Shown: positions 61,314-64,000 of the stretch, one piece after another
How positions within the stretch are numbered: position 1 is the first letter of the stretch
How the letters are laid out: the number at the start of each line of letters is the position of its first letter
Origin: Bacillota bacterium
Lineage (GTDB): Bacteria > Bacillota > Clostridia > Lachnospirales > Lachnospiraceae
DNA: 64,000 nucleotides
Direction of reading: 5' to 3'
Assembly (NCBI GenBank): GCA_023386815.1
Contig: JAEWIZ010000022.1
Span: forward strand, 434,001-498,000
Notes under the pieces: generated by a model
The model's database searches: none
Seen by the model: the letters and a program-made list of their open reading frames with translations, nothing else
What the model was told of the DNA's origin: nothing
Translations under genes and position numbers: made by a program

Positions 61314-62798
61314 TTAGCGAATAATCTCAAGAATGTTCTCTTCGGAAATTTTATCATCAGTCATTTCGCCAACGATTTTTCCTTCCTTCATAACAACAAC
61401 ACGACTACAGTTAATAACTACCTCAGACAAGTCGTCTGAAATGATAATAACTGCCAAACCATCATTAGCCAGCTGATGAACCAAGGCATGAATATCTTGC
61501 TTTGCCCCTACGTCAACACCAACCGTTGGTCCATTTAAGATCAATACATCAAGATCATTGCTCAACCATTTTGATAGAACAATTTTCTGTTGATTTCCTC
61601 CGGATAAGGTAGAAGCATACTTATTTACATCATTTGTTGCTATCGAAAACTTTTCTTTCCAAATACTCGCATCATCAAGGATATCTTTATTTTTTAATAA
61701 TCCAAAGGAATTAGATAACCGATTTAAGGAGGACAAGGTAATATTGTCTGCAATCGACTGCTGCAAGCAAAGACCTTCGGTTAAACGATCCTCCGGTACA
61801 TAACCTATTTTTAATTTCTGTGCCATAATAGGTGAAGTAATCTTTACCTGCTTTCCATTTAGCGTGATGGTGCCTTTCTTTGGACGTTCCAATCCAAAAA
61901 GGCTTAAAGCAAGTTCTGTTCTACCGGAACCAAGAAGTCCGGTAATACCAAGAATCTCTCCTTTTCGAAGTTCAAAGGATACATCATCAAATTTATCCTT
62001 TAGTGAAAGATTTTCAACCTTAAGAACCGGTTCTGCACTTATATTCTTAGCCTCAAAATGATTATCGGTTAACTCACGGCCTGTCATATAATAGGTAAAA
62101 TCCTTCGGTGTCAGCTCTTTCGTAAGGCCAGAGTATACATTTTTTCCGTTTCGCATAATACATACATCATCAGAAATCTCAAATATTTCTTCTGTTTTAT
62201 GGCTGATGAACATGATTGCAATACCGCTGTCTCTCAGCTGACAGACCGTCTTGAAGAGCGCATCGACTTCTTTCTTGGTAAGTGCTGTAGTTGGCTCATC
62301 CATTATGATTAATTTCGCATCAAAAAGTAATGCACGGCAAATCGCAACTAGCTGCTTGTCCGCAACGCTGAGTTCACCCATTTTTGCATGTAAGTCTATA
62401 TGATAGCCAATTTTAGACAAAGCTTCTTTTGCAGTAGCTTCCCAGCGTTTTCTGTTAACAAGCTTCTTTCCGGCCGTAATTTCAGAGTTAATTGCCAAAT
62501 TCTCCATAACTGTAAGATTAGGGAAAATGGACAGATCTTGGTAAATTACCTGTATGCCTAGTTTTGTAGCTTCAGCAGGAGTGATTTTTGCAATTGCCTT
62601 ACCTTCAAAAAACACTTCTCCTTCATCTCTGGAATATACACCAGAGATAATTTTGACAAGCGTTGACTTTCCACAGCCGTTCTCACCTGCCAAACACATA
62701 ACCTTTCCAGGTCTTACTTTAAAATTTACGTTCTCCAAAGCATGAACACCTGCAAATGATTTACATATCTCTGTCATTTCTAGTAAGTATTCTGACAT
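61314..62798 (-). CDS. Sugar ABC transporter ATPase, double-domain (RbsA/RhaT/LsrA type)
   Basis: The 494-residue protein contains two ABC domains. The first has Walker A GENGCGKSTLVK near 38, signature-region ELSVADKQLVAICRALL near 140 and Walker B LIIMDEPTTAL near 162. The second has a degenerate Walker A (GLLGSGRTELALSLFG near 290), signature LSGGNQQKIVLSKWL near 398 and GPTVGVDVGAKQD near 425. This asymmetry is normal for CUT2 ATPases. AAAAGGAGG precedes the ATG. It energises the two downstream permeases. Confidence 0.95.
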   Translation of the reverse strand: MSEYLLEMTEICKSFAGVHALENVNFKVRPGKVMCLAGENGCGKSTLVKIISGVYSRDEGEVFFEGKAIAKITPAEATKLGIQVIYQDLSIFPNLTVMENLAINSEITAGKKLVNRKRWEATAKEALSKIGYHIDLHAKMGELSVADKQLVAICRALLFDAKLIIMDEPTTALTKKEVDALFKTVCQLRDSGIAIMFISHKTEEIFEISDDVCIMRNGKNVYSGLTKELTPKDFTYYMTGRELTDNHFEAKNISAEPVLKVENLSLKDKFDDVSFELRKGEILGITGLLGSGRTELALSLFGLERPKKGTITLNGKQVKITSPIMAQKLKIGYVPEDRLTEGLCLQQSIADNITLSSLNRLSNSFGLLKNKDILDDASIWKEKFSIATNDVNKYASTLSGGNQQKIVLSKWLSNDLDVLILNGPTVGVDVGAKQDIHALVHQLANDGLAVIIISDDLSEVVINCSRVVVMKEGKIVGEMTDDKISEENILEIIR

Positions 62799-62831
62799 AG
62801 AGGGGGAACCTCCTTTTATTTTTCATTTTGC

Positions 62832-62906
62832 GAGGCAGAGAAACCAAGCTCCTCTGCCTCGTATTTTCATTCCTGACAAGAGAATTAGCTTCTGATTCCT
62901 CTTGTC
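62832..62906 (-). promoter_or_regulatory. Two intergenic hairpins between binding-protein and ATPase genes
   Basis: Stem one is GAGGCAGAG/CTCTGCCTC (62832-62840 with 62852-62860). Stem two is GACAAGAG/CTCTTGTC (62875-62882 with 62899-62906). Neither is followed by a strong T-run. They probably stabilise the binding-protein message and reduce downstream expression. Confidence 0.65.
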
Positions 62907-62939
62907 GCTGCATATGATTTATTTCATAATATCACTATA

Positions 62940-63992
62940 TTAGAATCCGAAATCATCAACGTTCTCAGTAGTAATAGCAATCTGACCCTGTCCAACAATA
63001 ACCTTACCCTGAATATCTACTGCATCATAACCTTCTACTCCCAGGTCAGCACCATTTGCAATTTCCTCACCATTATGCAGTTTCATTCCTAAATTAAGCA
63101 TTGCTTTTGCTGTAACACCTGCATCCCAAAGTGCAACAGAACCAAGGGTTCCATCTAATAAGTAATCCTTTACTTCCAGAGGCATTGCAACTGAAATTGC
63201 AAAAACTTTACCGGTTAAACCAAGTTCCTGAATCGCACGTGCTGCACCAGGCGCATCAAAAGAACCAGTTCCCAAGATTCCTTTTAAATCAGGATATTTT
63301 TGAATCAACTCTTTTGTTAATTCGTATGCTTTCTCAGCATCAGAATCATCTGCTACTCTTGCATCCGGAACAAGTTCCATCTTTGGATAAGCTGCCTTCT
63401 GGCGTTCCACTGCTGCATCTGCCCAGTTGTTCTGAGATTCCATGGTCATAGAACCTACCATCGTAATATACTTTCCTTCTTCTCCCATTTGAACAGCTAA
63501 TTGATCCATCAAAAATCCACCAAGACCTGCTTCATCGAAGGCTTCTACATCGTATGTAACATTCTGCATACCGGAAGCTTCTGTTGAGATTACGATAATG
63601 CCTTTTTCTATTGCTTCCTTACAAATTGCTTCACAGGCATCCGGGTCATTTGGTGAAAAAAGAAGTACATCAACTCCCTGGTTAACAAGGTCTGTCATAA
63701 TCTGTACCTGAGCTGCAGCATCAATTTCTGTAGGTCCTTTATAAATAACCTCGATACCGTTCTCTGTTCCCCATGCTTCAACATTTTTCTGTACGTGATC
63801 CCACCAAGCCTGTCCCATTACCTTTGGAACAAATGCAATCTTAGGTGCATCTTTACCTGTGGATGTGTCTGAAGCTGCTGCTTCATTTGTTTTTGTAGTT
63901 TCTTTTGTTGCGCTATTGCTACTTCCACATCCAGTTAGCAAAGCTGCTACCATGCTAATACTTAGCACTAATGATAATAATTTCTTTCTCAT
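62940..63992 (-). CDS. Sugar/AI-2-type ABC transporter substrate-binding lipoprotein
   Basis: The 350-residue protein has a lipoprotein signal ending LLTGC (Cys22), a Thr/Ala/Ser-rich linker and a periplasmic-binding type 1 domain: IAFVPKVMGQAWWDHVQKNVEAW near 52, VDVLLFSPNDPDACEAICKEAIEKGI near 108 and VISTEASGM near 135. The MGQAWWD start and SPNDPDAC stretch resemble RhaS and LsrB (rhamnose, AI-2) rather than RbsB. An AGGGAATT site precedes the ATG 8 bases from the window end. It is the first gene of the importer operon. Confidence 0.92.
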   Translation of the reverse strand: MRKKLLSLVLSISMVAALLTGCGSSNSATKETTKTNEAAASDTSTGKDAPKIAFVPKVMGQAWWDHVQKNVEAWGTENGIEVIYKGPTEIDAAAQVQIMTDLVNQGVDVLLFSPNDPDACEAICKEAIEKGIIVISTEASGMQNVTYDVEAFDEAGLGGFLMDQLAVQMGEEGKYITMVGSMTMESQNNWADAAVERQKAAYPKMELVPDARVADDSDAEKAYELTKELIQKYPDLKGILGTGSFDAPGAARAIQELGLTGKVFAISVAMPLEVKDYLLDGTLGSVALWDAGVTAKAMLNLGMKLHNGEEIANGADLGVEGYDAVDIQGKVIVGQGQIAITTENVDDFGF

Positions 63993-64000
63993 AATTCCCT

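Noticed and set aside
1..64000. CRISPR arrays, tRNA and rRNA genes, intact insertion sequences or prophage
   Set aside because: No regularly spaced direct repeats, cloverleaf sequences, rRNA segments, transposase or phage structural genes were recognised on either strand.

Overview
The window reads as chromosomal DNA of a low-GC, Gram-positive, fermentative anaerobe, most likely a plant-polysaccharide-degrading member of the Lachnospiraceae (Clostridia). The case rests on AT-rich intergenic DNA, strong AGGAGG-type ribosome binding sites (some with GTG or TTG starts), lipoprotein signal peptides, CUT1 and ribose-type sugar ABC importers with LacI regulators, an EFR1-type flavodoxin/ferredoxin, and no respiratory chain genes. 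The species assignment is inference. No rRNA, tRNA, CRISPR array or intact transposon was seen. Most genes lie on the minus strand.

Layout. 1-1,330: the 3' end of a YmaF-like His-x-His protein and two small plus-strand genes. 1,366-7,274: an MFS transporter with a phosphodiesterase, a GDPD/hydrolase pair and a propeller lipoprotein. 7,482-13,781: a decayed pentosan-utilisation locus, with a LacI regulator, a solute-binding lipoprotein and two CUT1 permeases intact, flanked by relics of a GH43 and a GH51 arabinosidase. 13,975-16,253: a two-component system whose kinase gene abuts a fragment of a group II intron reverse transcriptase. 16,561-21,420: two metallo-beta-lactamase-fold proteins, a WYL regulator, a diguanylate cyclase and a LUD protein. 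21,623-26,367: Ku-LigD end joining and a DbpA-type helicase. 26,583-31,500: a broken acetyltransferase, a glutaredoxin-like protein and a xanthine dehydrogenase operon with a structured leader RNA. 31,581-39,450: a Ca2+/Na+ exchanger with an attenuator leader, a sugar-dehydrogenase-like propeller, a second two-component system with a lipoprotein, and small enzymes. 39,572-44,915: a ClbS/rifampin phosphotransferase pair, small membrane and hypothetical genes, and a frameshifted CBS gene.

45,088-46,744 holds the most unusual item: a 70-residue Ser/Arg-repeat protein encoded 13 bases upstream of a compact Ser/Thr protein kinase, a bacterial arrangement reminiscent of eukaryotic SR proteins and their kinases. 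46,997-52,742 is a six-gene operon joining UbiD, UbiA and UbiX enzymes to an NMT1/THI5-type ABC importer, suggesting import and prenylation/decarboxylation of an aromatic compound. 52,953-55,067 holds a chitinase relic and a dicarboxylate/amino-acid symporter. 55,068-64,000 is a ribose/rhamnose/AI-2-type ABC importer with a mutarotase-like protein and a URO-D-family protein, next to a regulator in which a LacI repressor is fused to a solute-binding-protein domain.

Gene decay recurs: GH43, GH51, GH18, a GNAT, a CBS protein and an intron reverse transcriptase are all truncated or frameshifted. Many transcription units end in clear intrinsic terminators, and several intergenic hairpins look regulatory.
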